A stretch of 64,000 nucleotides of DNA. It comes from SHAN690 sp041391765 (GTDB lineage Bacteria > Bacteroidota > Bacteroidia > Flavobacteriales_G > Salibacteraceae). Below the pieces are notes generated by a model, which made no database searches, was not told where the DNA came from, and saw only the letters and a program-made list of their open reading frames with translations. Below, piece by piece: positions 63,484 through 64,000 of this stretch (position 1 is its first letter; the number at the start of each line of letters is the position of its first letter). A program made the position numbers and the translations under genes. The stretch covers positions 1 through 64,000 of the forward strand of contig JAWKNJ010000017.1 of NCBI GenBank assembly GCA_041391765.1, given 5' to 3'.

Positions 63484-63524
63484 CGAAAATGTTCGGCTGA
63501 ACAAGGGCCCTTGATTAAGCTACA

Positions 63525-64000
63525 TCAATCGTTGTAAAACTTCTTTTCTGCCTGGATCAGTGGCTCGTGCCATTTCCATAATTCTTCGATTGATCTGAAG
63601 TTGTCAGGAACAATATTTCCTTCTTGAAAAGCCTCACTAACAGTCATTGGTTGAGACCAATGATGATAACTTTCAATTGTTCTTCTTGGGTGTAATGCCA
63701 AGGACGAATCAAAGTAGGTCGTGCAATAATCATAATGATGAGTGTGAATGAATGTATCCCAGGTCTTACGGACTTCGTCTTCATCTCGAACGTCAATTAA
63801 TTCAAACTGCTCCATTGAACGATCATCAGCGCTCCCCCAAGCTTCTTGCAAAAGTTTTATGGCCTCAACATCTGAGCTGGGTGCGGAGTAACCGAAGACC
63901 GTTACTCTTTCGGCTCGCCCGACCTCAATTCTTAATTGCTTCCATTGACCGTCAATAAATGGGTCAGAACTATAGTCCTTTTTATCTACTGGGTACAGAA
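63525..64000 (-). CDS. C-terminal part of an unidentified protein (runs off the right edge)
   Basis: The reverse strand is open without a stop from the window edge to a TGA at 63525, giving at least 157 residues. Visible features are RVTVFGYSAPSSDVEAIKLL, then FELIDVRDEDEVRKTWDTFI and a histidine-rich HTHHYDYC, ending in LWKWHEPLIQAEKKFYND. The FGYSAPSSD stretch resembles the late strand of SIR2-like domains (GYS-P-D), but no other SIR2 motif is in the window. The start and the rest of the domain lie beyond the edge. I do not assign a function. Confidence 0.55.
   Translation of the reverse strand, partial: LYPVDKKDYSSDPFIDGQWKQLRIEVGRAERVTVFGYSAPSSDVEAIKLLQEAWGSADDRSMEQFELIDVRDEDEVRKTWDTFIHTHHYDYCTTYFDSSLALHPRRTIESYHHWSQPMTVSEAFQEGNIVPDNFRSIEELWKWHEPLIQAEKKFYND

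Noticed and set aside
1..64000. tRNA, rRNA, transposase, integrase or prophage genes
   Set aside because: None was recognised in a read of both strands. In particular no integrase accompanies the dut-end duplication.

Overview
The window looks like chromosome from a member of the Bacteroidota, probably order Flavobacteriales or a close relative. Four things point there: many exact TAnnTTTG -7 boxes (the phylum's sigma-ABfr type promoter) upstream of genes; type IX secretion (T9SS) components (a SprE/PorW-like lipoprotein and a cargo with a type A sorting domain); phylum-typical families (DUF4292, DUF4837, M23 proteins with the phylum's N-terminal membrane module); and an ATP synthase cluster that lacks atpD and atpC. 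No rRNA, tRNA, CRISPR array, insertion sequence or transposase was seen.

Layout. 0-9.2 kb: the start of an M23 peptidase gene, sprE/porW, a bactofilin, and the cluster atpZ-atpI-atpB-E-F-H-A-G, with a perfect terminator-like hairpin between atpE and atpF and a terminator after atpG. 9.2-10.7 kb: a membrane histidine kinase. 10.7-32 kb: a large accessory surface-polysaccharide region holding GT2 and GT4 glycosyltransferases, a DUF2304 protein, an ABC exporter (Wzm/Wzt type), PAPS-type sulfotransferases, a TMTC-like GT-C/TPR protein, an MBOAT O-acyltransferase with an SGNH-like partner, and a flippase. Together they predict a sulfated and acylated polysaccharide exported to the cell surface. 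Inside this region lie a tiny T9SS cargo and a crotonase gene.

31.7-45.7 kb: a housekeeping-looking row (flippase-dut-nucleotidyltransferase-TPR-DUF4292-EnvC-like-tatA-gatA-GT87-mltD-DUF4837). It is interrupted between dut and the nucleotidyltransferase by a sulfotransferase gene and an orphan Mrr-like nuclease/TPR gene. A 57-bp diverged second copy of the dut 3' end lies between those two genes, which looks like the scar of an insertion.

45.7-60.7 kb: rpiB and a threonine dehydratase-like gene run leftwards from a 0.4-kb AT-rich gap at about 47.1-47.5 kb. A MORN-repeat protein and a LytTR regulator run rightwards. G/C strand bias flips across this gap, and the gap holds DnaA-box-like words and a very AT-rich tract, so it is a candidate replication origin. 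Then follow rnr, ferritin, a TlpA-like lipoprotein, pheS, a cyclophilin, cvpA and small conserved genes.

60.5-63.5 kb: pgk, holB and the 5' end of a GT-C membrane protein gene are all full-span but broken by many small frameshifts, with the protein similarity continuing in alternate frames. This looks like a low-accuracy stretch of assembly rather than real gene death. A block of hairpin repeats separates pgk and holB. The last gene runs off the right edge.
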